Of a stretch of DNA of 64,000 nucleotides, positions 11,836 through 24,208 are shown piece by piece. Location of the stretch: NCBI GenBank assembly GCA_964017155.1, contig OZ024857.1, positions 7,877,190-7,941,189 on the forward strand, read 5' to 3'. The DNA comes from Oasisia sp. SBJ-2009 (Eukaryota > Annelida > Polychaeta > Sabellida > Siboglinidae). Position 1 is the stretch's first letter. The number at the start of each line of letters is the position of its first letter. The notes under the pieces were generated by a model. The model saw only the letters and a list, made by a program, of their open reading frames with translations. It was not told the DNA's origin and did no database searches. A program made the position numbers and the translations under genes.

Positions 11836-12265
11836 TCAAATATTTATCAAAATGTTCATCACAGCAGTAACTGAATGCATAATATATTCGAATTATAATA
11901 TTGCTACACGCCACACTACAATACAAAAGTGAAACAAGGCAGACGAGAGGCTAAGATTAAGGCAGTCACATGGGTATGGTAGATGCAGGGAGGATACGTA
12001 GTCTGCGGGAGGCTCACATCTGATCAATCCAGGTAATTTAAACAGCTGTTTTCAAATATTTATCAACATTTTCATCACAGCAGTATATGAATGCATAATA
12101 CATTCGAATTATAATATTGCTACAAGCCATACTACAATGCAAAAGTGACACAAGGCAGAGGAGAGGCTAATATTAAGATAGTCACATGGGTATGGCAGAT
12201 AGAGTGATGATACATAGTCTGCGGGAGGCTCACATCTTATCAATCCAGGTAATTTAAACAGTTTA
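11836..12265. repeat. Tandem duplication of a roughly 215-bp unit
   Basis: Two adjacent diverged copies start at TTCAAATATTTATCA (about 11,836 and 12,052). Both contain CATCACAGCAGTA, GAATTATAATATTGCTAC, GTCACATGGGTATGG and CTGCGGGAGGCTCACATCT, and end in CCAGGTAATTTAAACAG. Non-coding. Confidence 0.85.
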
Positions 12266-13506
12266 ACAATCAACAATGTATAAATTATCAAAATATTTTA
12301 ATATGTCCATTTAAATATACATTTGTTTTCATTAACATATTATCTTGAACATGGAAAACTAGAATAACCTTTGCTCTTGTATAATGCATATTATACCCAG
12401 TGTGTCAACACAGACATTAATGCACATACACTCTGTGAGTCGTGGGGCATGGCTACATAGATATTTTTAATTACCTTAAAAATGGTGCATTTTGAAGGAT
12501 GCTTTAACTTATTCCCTGGGAAATAGAGAGGAGACAAATGCACAGCTACAAGTGTAAACATGTGTATAGCAAGGAATACCTATGAGGTGGCCATCCTGGT
12601 ATTTTTTTGGCAAAATGGCTTAGAAAAACACTGATGTGGTCCACCTCACTCATCATATAGCAGGGGAAATACTGAAGCGATGACTCAAGAAATCAATAGT
12701 ATTTACAGTTTTGAAGAAAGTAGACATACATATTATGAATGCTTGAATATTTTCTGAGGGAATGTGTTGTTGGCACCACAATAACCTTATTTTGTCATTT
12801 CCAACATTTGCGTTGACCAGACAACCTCACATATTCATGTTTGACATAAAATGTCAAAAATGAAAATGTGTACACCATTATTGCATGGCATCATTATTTA
12901 CTCCCAACTCCACTACCATGATGCATGTTGTTTGTTTATTGAAATTGAATACATGCTTTTCTTTACAGGTTAACAAGAAACTGAACAATGCTTACTAGCA
13001 CTAGTTCAACAAGTTACAGGACAGTTGTATTTGTGGACAGGACTGTACAGCTATGAACCGTGCAAGATGCTTCATATTAAATGTCAAATATTCGAATGTA
13101 CTCCGCAATACTGGTGGTGTGTACACTGGCTTCCATGCCGGTCAGATACCCTGACTGACTAGAATGTAGAATGCAGAGTGCTTGACATGCGAATATGCTA
13201 GCTTTTCAGTTGGTGATGGAACGGTGGATGCCATGGTCTGTCAAGTATGGCATGAGCCTTTGGTCAACCTCTCTCGACACTGTAAGACAGGTTCAACATT
13301 CTTTGGTAAACTACATCAGCTTGGATATCGAGGACATTGTGTGAGTTCACTCTCTTTGATGATACTGCATACCAGCTTCCTGGCATTTTGCTGTACATCC
13401 ACATCTGCCTATACAAGAAACAAAGTGACAATTAACATGGGTCTGACATGTATGATATTTTATATGTGCGACAGATGTAGCCAAAGTCAATATCATGGTA
13501 ATAATT
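12266..13506. other. No gene recognised
   Basis: AT-rich. An open frame at 13,182-13,520 (112 codons) has no recognisable motif and runs into the neighbouring inverted-repeat element, so I do not call it. Confidence 0.5.
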
Positions 13507-14783
13507 CAGAGATGGAGTGAGTACAATACAAATGTATTCGAGTACGAGTACGATTACTTTGAACATGCATGAGTACGAGTACTCAGAAAACAAATGTACT
13601 CGAGTACGAGTATGATTATTTTAGAATGTACTCAAGTACGAGTACGATTACTTTAGAATGTAATCATGATTACTGGTACTTTCACGATTACTTTAATGAA
13701 TATCCTGTTTCTACCGTAAAGGTGACCTCCATGGAATCAGGTGTCATTCATTTTCTGTTGCTGTGCCAATATCTAGTGTTCTAACTGATTACTGCTAACT
13801 GCTATCCACTGTCCAGATGTTATTATTATTATAAATCATAAGATGACTTTCTCATGTGTTGAATGAACCATTTAATACTGGATTGATACTCAAGAAGTCC
13901 ATATATCATGATACTACAAACTAACGGTATCATATTGATACTGTAACAAATAGCATACAAGTGTTATAATGAGTGTCAATTTAGTGGTGGTTCAACTATG
14001 TCAATGAAGTATCAAGAGGAAAATATTAAACGTCTTAATCAAATACAAATATGATGCATTTAAGAATTTCAAATGTCCCCTTTTAAATGTCAAATACACA
14101 TGATCAAATAAAAATTATACAATAACAACATTTCAAATCCCAGGGATCATATTAGCAATAATATCCAATTCAAATATGTCATATATCAGATGGGACAAAC
14201 ATAATAGTTGGGGATTTAGACAGGTTTACAGTTTACACTTACTTAAACATAATGGACAAGGATTTAGCAGCTAACTGCCCAAGCATTCACACCATACTGA
14301 ACAGGCAAACAATACAGGTGGGGCTGTGGCATGGCTTCTAAAATTACAAAGCAAGATGTTAGGGGATGCTTATCTCCTGCAGTGCTTCCCTGGGATTTTC
14401 ACAATATAACTTGTACTTTGCACTAAGCAGGAGGGTGGGGAGATGTGGCTTCTCTGGGAAGAGAAGGTATTAATTAGGGAAATCTGACTGAATATTCATT
14501 TAACTGAAATGCTCAACAGTAATAGAAAATGAATACCTTGATTATTATTACATTTATTATATTACTTCTAATATTGCTATTTTTATCTGTCTAATATATT
14601 TGCTTGCAACTGTTCATATGATAAAAATGTAATCGTGAGAAGTAATCGTGAGTACGATTATATTGGTACTGTACTCGAGTACGATTACTTTCCTTTGTAC
14701 TCGAGTACTCGTACTCAAAAAGTACTTGTACTCGAGTACGAGTACATGAGTACGAGTACACTAATACGATTACTCCATCTCTG
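13507..14783. mobile_element. hAT-like inverted-repeat element (non-autonomous) with GAGTACGAGTAC subrepeats
   Basis: Perfect 12-bp terminal inverted repeats: CAGAGATGGAGT at 13,507 and ACTCCATCTCTG at 14,772-14,783. Just inside each end lie about 150 bp of repeated GAGTAC/CGATTACTTT words in opposite orientation, so the ends fold back on each other. The CAGAG start is common in hAT elements. The flanks GGTAATAATT and GGTAATATAATT are similar and may be a decayed duplication, but not a clean 8 bp. The 900-bp core has no transposase frame. Class is inferred from the ends only. Confidence 0.65.
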
Positions 14784-16050
14784 GGTAATATAATTGTTTT
14801 ATTCGTGTTATAAAATTTGCATGCCCACATGTTATATATACATTACTCAGACCTGTTATATTGAACATTTCTACTAATGTGGGAAACATTCTGCCACACT
14901 GAAATTAATATGTGAAAATACTAATTGTAGAAAAGAAAAGTATTCACCACTATCTCTAGCAAGTACTCTTCATAGAATTGAGTAACATATAGCAATTGCA
15001 CATGTAACTCTCAGCCACATGGCAAGGATCCTGACTAGTTTAACCACTTTTTATGTGTAAAGATACAAAATATTAAATATATTTAAAAACAAGTTATTTT
15101 ATATCTACTGATTTAAAAAAAACAAAGTATAATCTAGTTACTTTATTTAATATATTTATTATTTATAAAGCACAATATCCAACATGGTCACAAAGTGCTG
15201 TGCATATTTGTTATGTACATAATGTTATTATATGTACATAGTATGTATATGTTATCTATTTACAGCATGTTTCTGTAACAATTGTGTGTATGTTATGGGT
15301 CAACTCTTTGCAAAAGTAAATTTCCAGAAATATGTTTTCATACGACAATTCTTTCAGAATATTGAACAACTTTCCCATGACATGTATCACTAAGCACAAG
15401 TTTGCTAAAGCTAATGTCTTCGAACTTATGAAAGACATAATTTGAAAGCCTAATGAATGGGATTAATGTTTTTGAACTAATTAGTATTTGATATACCATG
15501 TGCTGGATGCTCGATGAAACGAATAATTATAAGAGTAACTGTTTTTTTTACATTTACCTAGTTAACACGTTTTCAACTTTGTCCTAATTTTGTTATTGCT
15601 GCTTTGCTTGTTATCTGATGAAATAAATACATATATCAAGTGCAGTCATTGTACCTGTAGTTATACTTATATTGTGCTTGCCATTATTTTGTAGTTAATT
15701 TCATGAAATAGTTTTGATAAAATGTTTTTACTTTATGATGTCTTTACTTATATACAATTTAACAAGTACACCCACCCATTAATACAGACAAATAAAATAT
15801 CGCATAGAGGGGCAGATTCAGAAATCGTCTTGAGAGCACAAAATCCTACTGGCCTTTGAACCAAATTGTGTGGTCTACATTTTTGTTGATACCGCATAGC
15901 TTCATCTTCCACTATCTCATTTGGAGTAGTGATATCGGAAAATGCCACAACTTATTATTATCACTTAAACTGAGTCATATTTCAAACAATATTGAGGCAC
16001 ATTAGCATTGACCTATTATAACAAGTTCCTAGGAATACCAAATTCCTACA
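14784..16050. other. No gene recognised
   Basis: AT-rich sequence. A minus-strand frame at 15,748-15,948 has coding-like composition over about 60 codons but no motif, homologue or matched splice sites that I can name. Confidence 0.45.
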
Positions 16051-17201
16051 GATGAGCGCAAGGCTGCCATACTAGTGCTCCTAGATCTATCAGCAGCATT
16101 CGATACGATCGATCACACAATCATGTTAACCCGTCTCAGAGATCGGTTTGGAATAACTGCAACATGTCTAGCGTGGTTTAAGTCGTATTTGGTGAACCGA
16201 AGTCAGCGTATTCAAATGCACGGCAGATTATCAACAGAACGTCCAGTGGTGTTCGGTGTTCCGCAAGGTTCCGTTCTCGGCCCGCTCATGTTTATTTGCT
16301 ACACTGCTCCACTCGGTGATATCGCACGTCGACACGGGATAAACGTCCACCTGTATGCTGATGACACCCAACTGTATCTCGCTTTCATTCCGCACTCAGA
16401 CGAAGACACAATCCAGGCAGTCACGCGCATCCAAGATTGTGTCGCAGAATTACAAGATTGGATGAATATAAATAAACTGAAATTCAATGCTACAAAGACG
16501 GAAATTATTGTGATGTGCGCGCCACATATAAAGACCAAACTTTCTATGCCGGACATAGAACTTGGGAGGATCGTTGTGCCAGTGTCCACTGTTGCAAAGA
16601 ACATAGGCGTGTACTTCGATGATGCACTAAGCATGCAGAAGCAAGTGCAGCACATTTGCCGTATATCCTATTTCCATCTCCATTGTATTGGAAAAATCCG
16701 AAACCTTCTCGATCGGAAAACAACGGAAATTATGATTCACTCTTACGTTACGTCTCGCCTTGACAACGGAAACTGCCTGCTATACGGCATTTTCGACCAC
16801 CTTCTTACCAAACTCCAAAGAGTACAAAACGCTGCTGCCCGGATCATAACCAAAACGAGGAAACACGAACACATCACTGCTGTTTTGATCGGTCTTCACT
16901 GGCTTCCGATCAAACAGCGGATCGAGTACAAATTGTTACTGTTGACGTTTCAAAGCCTTCACGGACTAGCTCCAACATACGTAACAGAACTACTAATTCG
17001 CTACCAACCTACCCGTGCGCTACGCTCCGCGGACGCCCATCTGCTGGAGGTTCCTCGTTGCAGACTGCGTACGCAGGGAGAAAGGGCATTTTCTAGTGCC
17101 TCTGGAACAATCTGCCGCTTGCCATGCGTGCCACAGACTGCCTGAGTTCTTTTAAGAAACAACTGAAAACATTTCTATTTAAAATAGCATTTTCACTTTG
17201 A
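16051..17201 (+). pseudogene. L2-like reverse transcriptase, 5'-truncated
   Basis: The frame enters at DERKAAILVLLDLSAAFDTIDH, i.e. in the RT palm, so endonuclease and fingers are missing. Visible motifs: GVPQGSVLGPL, YADDTQLY (catalytic Asp pair intact), NKLKFNATKTE, then the C-terminal LHWLPIKQR, LHGLAPTYV and GERAFS blocks typical of L2-type ORFs. Near 17,103 a frameshift moves the ending into another frame, where WNNLPLAMRATDCLSSFKK runs to TGA at 17,199-17,201. 5' truncation is the usual product of incomplete target-primed reverse transcription. It is related to the intact element at 38,950-43,262. Confidence 0.85.
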
Positions 17202-17503
17202 AAGAATGTTTTTTTAATATCCGAACATTTTTAATATGTACTACTATTTATGAAATATTTTATTATGTATTTATTTATTTTTTAATTGTATTAGTATAAT
17301 TAGTATTTTAGTATTATAAAGACTAATATTATTTATTTATATTGAACATATTTGATCTATTTATTTTACAACTACGTCTCTATTTAAAATGTTTAGGTAA
17401 TCTGTATATTCATGTAAATTGTAATGCGCCTCTGAATGGTTTTATTGCTGGAGATATGGCGTAGACAAATACTGTATTTATTATTATTATTATTATTATA
17501 TAG
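17202..17503 (+). mobile_element. 3' UTR and (TTA)n tail of the L2-like copy
   Basis: AT-rich UTR, then GTAATGCGCC, GGCGTAGACAAATA and a TTA repeat ending about 17,503. The GCGC plus tail layout parallels the end of the L2-like element at 43,190-43,262. Confidence 0.7.
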
Positions 17504-18312
17504 GAGGCACATCCACAGGACCCCAGGCCCCTTGGATTCACAAATGACATAGATCTGTAATTTTTTTATAAAAGGTTTGTTGAGAGAGTAAATTAATGTA
17601 TATTACAACACTCATTTACCTGAGATGAAGAGTTTTGCCGCATTCCCTATGGTGATGACACCTCAAGTTCTGAAAATGTGACACATTTAAATGTTAATGT
17701 ACTTGAAAAAACTTGCAATGTTATGAACGATCACCTCCCAGGCTTCCAAATGCAAGCAATATCTTGTTATTTTATTACATTAATGTTACTAACAAATTAA
17801 AATAATATGTATATACCTATTTTTTTTATTAAATCATCATCAAATTGTGCTTAATGTATTAAATTATTATTATAAATGTATTAAATATTGTCATTATGAA
17901 TAAGTATAACGCAGGCCTAAGTATAACTGTTACGGATTATAATGCATTAATTTTACATTATGCCTAGCTACTATTAGGCTAATTAAGCCTAGTTAATTAA
18001 TCTTAGCTTTAGGATATTAACCTGCTACCATATGTGACATAAACATTACATAGTTACAGTATTATAATAAATTACTGGCATGTGATAGTCATATAGGCCA
18101 TAGTATATGGTTGGCGTAGTCATACTCATAGACATAGCATAGCCATACCTTCAACGCTGCTATTTTGTCGTACCATGGCATTGGCTGAATAAGCGCCAAG
18201 GTTGAAGGTAAACAATAACAAAAATTTAATAAAAACAACAGAAATATCAGTGACGTATATACTCATACGCCTAAATATATATACATGATTATAGCTGAGC
18301 AATTCGTAATTA
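17504..18312. other. No gene recognised
   Basis: AT-rich, with several near-repeated short words (ATTAAATTATTATTA, TTAGGCTAATTAAGCCTAGTT). No coding signal. Confidence 0.5.
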
Positions 18313-18750
18313 CTAACCTATCTGGAAGAACATCTGTGCGAACGCTGCATGTGGACTGTGCAGTAAGTCAGTGTCAGTGACAGTTCGTTCGCTGTCCCTC
18401 GCCGCCGACCCACGGCGCCCGTAGCTTGCAAAGGGCACTTTCACTGTTCCGAAGGCGAAGTCATTCTGTTTACTGCTTAGATTAGTTCCATATTCTTTCC
18501 CAATCATGCGTCGATGCTGTTTTTGTCTGCTAAATTTGCCGTGTTGGTGGCATATAAAAATCTTATTTGTGCCTACACTCGCCGTTTCTAAACGTAAACA
18601 ACTCGACAGGGTGAAGCCGTCAATCTCGCCCCAAGCCTCGTTCGCGTGAAGACTAAAGCGTATTCCGCTCAAAACGTCATTTCCATAGTTAGGAATCGTA
18701 CATAGTTTCGACACGCTCCGTGTAGAAACAAAAATCGAAAAGGTTCGCAT
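18313..18750 (-). CDS. Uncharacterised open frame, possible first exon
   Basis: A 145-codon minus-strand frame starting MRTFSIFVSTRS. It is clearly richer in GC than its surroundings. At its 3' side the transcript strand reads GATAG followed by GTTAGT, an acceptable splice donor, just before the frame's stop. I recognise no domain; it is moderately basic with scattered Cys and His. It could be a coding 5' exon, a decayed gene piece, or chance. No acceptor-exon partner was found downstream on the minus strand. Confidence 0.25.
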   Translation of the reverse strand: MRTFSIFVSTRSVSKLCTIPNYGNDVLSGIRFSLHANEAWGEIDGFTLSSCLRLETASVGTNKIFICHQHGKFSRQKQHRRMIGKEYGTNLSSKQNDFAFGTVKVPFASYGRRGSAARDSERTVTDTDLLHSPHAAFAQMFFQIG

Positions 18751-18920
18751 TTATTCAATTAATTGAAGAAAATTGAAGTAACATGTATGCATAAACCAAC
18801 TAGTTAATCATTCGGGTGTATTTGATACATCCGCTTTTTGTAAAATGACTAATAATCGCTAGGAGCAAACGATTTTTACGGGAATGAGTGGATTGAGTAT
18901 CTTTAAGAACCTGTCCCTTT

Positions 18921-19846
18921 GCCTCGGTTACCCAGGCTCCGTGAGGTGGCACCACTTTTAAGCCCCTAGACTCTACCTGGGGAAAGTAATGCTCGGCATG
19001 TTTTAGCCACCACGGCGGCCTTACCCCAGATTAGGGTAGACGCTGATTGGCTCTCAGGCCAACTATGAAATAAAATTTAAAATAACGATATTCTTTTATA
19101 AGATAATGATATCTTATGAAAAGTATTCAACATTGAACTAATACTAACACAAAAACAGGCCCAAAAAAATGTACAGTTGTTTATAAAATAAGAATTACGA
19201 CAGGATAATGTTTATGTCATGGTTGGCCTGAGAACCAATCAGCGTCTCTACCCTAATTTGGGGTAAGGCCGCCATGGCGGTTAACAAATGCAGAGCATTA
19301 GTTTCCCTAGTCTCGCTTAACCGACTGTCGGTCGGCTGCGGAACTATGCCGAGAAGACAGTCTGGTTACTTAGTCGGCTTTTGTTTATTTATCCGCGTGA
19401 TCAATACAATGCTGCCAGCTCACGGCCACTGCCGTAATTTATATTTTTGATAAACAACTGCAAATTTGTATTTCTATTTATTTTGTGTTAATATAAGTTT
19501 AATTTTGAATAGTTTTATTTATAATACAGCATTATTTGATAAAAAGGTGTCCTTATTTAATTTGTAAGCTATCCGAGTGGGGCTAGATAATGCTGCCACC
19601 TTTTACTTACTTCTGTGTTAATATAAGTTCAATGTTGAATACTTTTCATATGATATCATTATCTTGTAAAAGTATATCGTTATTTTAATTTTAATTTCAT
19701 AGTTGGCCTGGGAGCCAATCAGCGTCTCTACCCTAATCTGGGGTAAGGCCGCCCTGGCGGGTCGAAAATGCAGACCCACTCTTTCCCCAGGCGGGTGTGA
19801 GGGGCTTAAAAGTACTGCCACCTCACGGAGCCTGGGGTACAGAGGC
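18921..19846. mobile_element. GTGAGGTGGCAGCA-family inverted-repeat element
   Basis: Left end GCCTCGGTTACCCAGGCTCC continues GTGAGGTGGCACCACTTTTAAGCCCCT. The right end is its reverse complement (CTGCCACCTCACGGAGCC, then GGTACAGAGGC). The arms extend about 240 bp inward through CCTTACCCCAGATTAGGGTAG and GCTGATTGGCTCTCAGGCCA. Inside, near 19,205-19,380, there is a further inverted copy of the arm followed by GACTGTCGGTCGGCTGCGGA. Related pieces occur at 20.6, 36.3-37.0 and 53.1-53.8 kb. No transposase frame; probably a non-autonomous DNA transposon family. Confidence 0.7.
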
Positions 19847-20625
19847 TATAGTTTCCCCAGACAGAGTTGAGGGCTTAAAGTTGCATTCTGACATCCGCCA
19901 TGTTTAAAATACAATTTCCCAGTAAACCAGCATTCCCCATACACTATATATTGTTTTCCTCAACTACCTATCAACTTATTTTCACATAATATGCCATTTT
20001 AAGATAAAAAGCAGCAAAAGACGAAACATTATTCCGGTGAGCCTCACCAGTTAGAATTCTCTGATTGGTTTAGACCTCGATGAAGGGAATTCCAGTGAAA
20101 AGCGCTGTCAGGAAACCACACTAGGGCCACACTAAAAGGCGGATCACAATTGGCAGACCGCACGGAAACGACATACCACATTCACAAAGATGCCACCGCT
20201 CGATACGCTCCATATTTACGGCATGTCCAGTTGCCCACATACAAACTATCGCTGGCTACGCGCCTGTACGGTCAATGGCTAATTGAGGATGATTTAAATA
20301 ACTAGGGTATTGTTGCCTAGTGGCGCCTCTAGCGACTAACGTGGATACGTGGAACCGCCTTTTAGTTTGCCCCATCGTTTACTTACGTTGACCGGAGAGT
20401 TTTGGGAAACTCCAGAGCCGTTGTTTGTTGCAAACTTATATTTGATCAAATAACGCATAAAACCACAAAGTGAGACATGTGGTAGGAAGTATACTAATAA
20501 GCAAATATCGGTCATGGTGTACATTGACTTTTCTAAAATGCGTTAAAAAGGGGAAATTATGTCAGAATGCAACTTTAAAAGTGCTGCCACCTCACGGAGC
20601 CTGGGTAGCCGAGGCTATTAGGAAT
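19847..20625. mobile_element. Second element of the GTGAGGTGGCAGCA family
   Basis: TTAAAGTTGCATTCTGACAT at 19,875-19,894 and its exact reverse complement at 20,560-20,579 face each other. The right one is followed by AGTGCTGCCACCTCACGGAG, the family terminus. The left terminus is only partly present (GAGTTGAGGGC). It abuts the element ending at 19,846, so the two are adjacent or derive from one rearranged element. Confidence 0.55.
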
Positions 20626-21410
20626 TGACGATGGTATCGCCATCTTGCGAATAACCGCAGCAACACACATCCTGACACCAGGGGCGCGATCCAACAGGCG
20701 AGAAGGAGTGGTGGTAACGCTCTTTTTCTGGTGGTAACGCTCTTTTTCTGGTTTGATTGAGGTTTGCTTACAATCACCGGAAGCAGTCAGTCTGTAGGCG
20801 ACGAAGCTTAGCTCTCGCAAAACGGACGAAACGCATTAAAACAAATATAATTAAACACATTAATGCACTGTATGGTTAATAGATATACCATAATTGTTAG
20901 TAAGCATTATTTCATATATTTCCACAAAGGATTCCTGCAGAAAAAGCAGGTTAGAGATGATGAAGTTTGCGTGTCCGCCGGCGGCGAGTTCAGCGGAGTC
21001 GGCGGTGGTCACTTTCGAACGCAGATTGCAAGCCTAATTTCGAATGTGACGAGCACAACGAGGCACTGAACATCAAAACATAAGTTTCGACCAGAGCTAC
21101 AGGTCCGTGTTTGATCGATTTGCTTGCATATAAGTAAGCAGCGACGAAGTAAAGTTCGTCGAACTCGACAGGAAAACCGGACATGATTTCCTTATTTGGA
21201 ATGTGATTCGGCGCGTATGAAGTCACAAGCCGAAACCCGCTTGTTTGTTACCAAGGCGACTCGGCACTCACGAGTTCCGTCATGTATCGTTACGACTACA
21301 ATATAATCACACAGTTGTATTTCACTGTCTGCATAATACACGAATGTGTCCTAAGCACAGTTTAAATGTAATAAGAAATGTGAATGTAATAAAATAAACG
21401 AAGTGGTTAC
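20626..21410. other. No gene recognised; one 20-bp tandem duplication
   Basis: GTGGTAACGCTCTTTTTCTG is present twice in direct succession at 20,711-20,750. Short minus-strand frames across it show no known domain. Confidence 0.5.
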
Positions 21411-23575
21411 GTAGCCGAGCATCGGAACCCTGTACCTCTGCGTTATAGGTCCGAGCACTCAACGCGCATGCGCTAATTGTTACGTGTTGCATCTTGCTTC
21501 CGCTCTTTCTCACGCCAGCCGAGCATGTGTTGAGGTTGGGACGAACGTAGGCGATGGTTTTGACGCAAATAAAGGAAATAAAACAGCAGTGCAACTCTAC
21601 ATTGACCACAGGCGGGACTGTAAGACATCGGCTGCGTCGGTGGCTCTATATCCTGGCTGCGCTGGCAAGATTAAGCCCGAGCACAAGTACTTCGAAGACA
21701 AATGCCAGTCGATTCGGCTCACAGACAACTCGGCCCGGGCCGAGCCGGCTCAAGATAACTCGTCGCCGATCATGAGACGACTCGGCGTCCATATGAGACA
21801 ACTGGGGACATTTGTTTAAATTTTGCACCACCTCAATTTTGCTGTTATCACTATCTTTATCGAATTGCAATATGACATTTTTAACCAAAGAGCAAGTGTC
21901 AGTTTTATATAACAATAATAATATAATTTTATAATGTTTATACTAGTTGTTTTGCTTGATTAATTTTATATTAGTGAAATAGTTATGTGCATTATTACGT
22001 TTTTAAGACAATATTTATATAAAATTATAATAAAATGTATTAAAACTGCAATTAAAATGTCGCAAGCATAATGACCATAATTTTTTTTTTAGTTTGTTAT
22101 AAGATGTATGTTATGTTGACTAAATTGTTTATGATTGATATTGTTTGCCTACATTTCATTATTTCAGTGCATTAAATTAATAATTATCCCAGGCATAATT
22201 ATGTTTTACAAATATAACCCCTTCTACCTTAGATATTACGCAGTTCCTGCTGTTAAATACTAGACTATCCGCAAATCTCACGTGTCATGATAACCCTTTT
22301 GTGCAATGTTTTTAAAATTCATTTATCTATGTATTTGTATTGAGCATCGAAAATAAATTCACCGGCATGTCATGTATATGTTTTACATTTCTCCTCTTAC
22401 ATAAACACTGTAATCAAAATACTGCAACCATAATGAAACTCAAAACTGGCAGTGTTGAGTACATGAGCTATTTTCCAATTTCGCTACATTACCCACTAAT
22501 CTAGCATGTGTCATGGTAACCCTTTTGTATAACTATATAACTAGTATTATGCCATTTGTGAAATGTATATATGTTTTACATTTCTCCTTTCTTACTTTTA
22601 TGCTTATATTAGTGCACTACATATGCATGTTTTACATTACTGTGTCAGATTTCAAGTGCATGACATGTAGTTATATACCCTGTTAATGATGTCGGTATGG
22701 AATCAGTTACCATAAATTAGTAATGTATTCTAGATAATAGAGATCACGTAGCAAGTTTGTTTACTTAGTGCAATACACGAGTATGCTTTACATTACTGTG
22801 TCAGATTGCAAGTCGATTTGTCTTCGCGCATGACGCGTACATACGTCACTTAAATAATAATGTTACCCAGGTAATCATCATTGTAGAGATGTTCTTTTGT
22901 CATCTTCCAGTAATAAACTGCTACATACAATATTGCTACATTACACATGTGTGTATTTAATCAAATGTACTATCTAAAAACATAAGTCCATAAATCATTC
23001 TGCTATACTACAGCAATTACAATCTGCAGTTCTCAAAACGCAATTGCTTTGGCCTGTTATGCCCTATGAATAAAATAAATTCATCAACCAGCCATATGCT
23101 GTATGATGCCCCTGTTGTTTCTTTCGGTGCTCATGTAATTATTAATAATGCTCATATTTATTAATTATAATGCCGTTATGGGTATATATTACGCACTTAG
23201 ATTCAAACAATTAACGCAAACAATATTTATAATCATGCAATTGGGCTTATAAATGTTAAGTATTTATTTCATTTTTTCCATAGGCTGTAACTTGTTATAA
23301 TGGACTTATAAATATTAATCGAATATCCTTATGAATCGCTAGTAGCAGTAGTACGATTACGCACCCGTACTGATATTGATGCGAAGGGTAACGTGAAAGT
23401 ACGACCAAGAAATCGCCTGTGCGTTGAATGCTCGGACCTTTATCACAAACAAACACGGTTCCGATGCTCGGCCTGCTGCACCGCGTCCGAGCACCGGGGA
23501 AAGTCAAAGTAGGCGCATGCGCGTTGAGTGCTCGGACCTTTATCACCAGCGAACACGGTTCCGATGCTCGGCTAC
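21411..23575. mobile_element. Putative TIR element, about 2.2 kb
   Basis: GTAGCCGAGCATCGGAACC at 21,411 and its reverse complement ending at 23,575 begin roughly 65-bp inverted repeats that also share GTCCGAGCACTCAACGCGCA. The right arm is present twice (about 23,420-23,482 and 23,513-23,575). The 2-kb core is AT-rich and non-coding as far as I can see. Clear target-site duplications were not found. Confidence 0.55.
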
Positions 23576-24043
23576 GCAACAACGTCCTAAAATAAATCTA
23601 TGTGTGGATAGTAGTATTTAATTTGAAATAAAAATGTTTATAATCCACTGAATTTTAGGTCAACAGATCGCCAGCGAGCTGTACCTAGCCTAGCCCGAGC
23701 GGTGCGTTGGTTGCTAGAACCAGCTCGAGTTTCTATAGGTACAACTACAAGTAAAAAAAACGACATGGATAAACGTCCGGCAGCCGGACGACTACTTCTC
23801 AGCGCTAATCGTCCGTCAGTTCCGGTGCATACGTACTTAGGGCTGCTTAGGGCATACAGACGAAAACAAACCGCGTTAAGCCGGGGCGTGCTGTGTTATG
23901 TTGGTTAGTCGTTCGTTTTGTGTGTGTTATTAATTAGTTCTATTTGTAGATGGACACATGTGAGTACTGGCACACTGGGCTGACCAAATAAACCATCTTG
24001 ACAGTGTGTCATTGAATCGCTATATGCAGAAACTGTCATTATA
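23576..24043. other. No gene recognised
   Basis: Mixed composition with a short open frame at 23,702-23,908 that shows no recognisable motif. Confidence 0.5.
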
Positions 24044-24208
24044 TGGACAGCCTTCACTGCGTTAGGCTTGACACGTCACAGACAGTACGGAATGGGTAGA
24101 TGATAATTATGTCAATGTGGCCCTCTGTGTATTTTGGCTGCATTTACACATACTTAATAAACACTGAGGATATATATGCGGTTCCAAAATGTTCAAGTAA
24201 AACGATAA

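Noticed and set aside
13182..13520. 112-codon plus-strand frame as a gene
   Set aside because: No motif, no splice support, and it runs into the hAT-like element.
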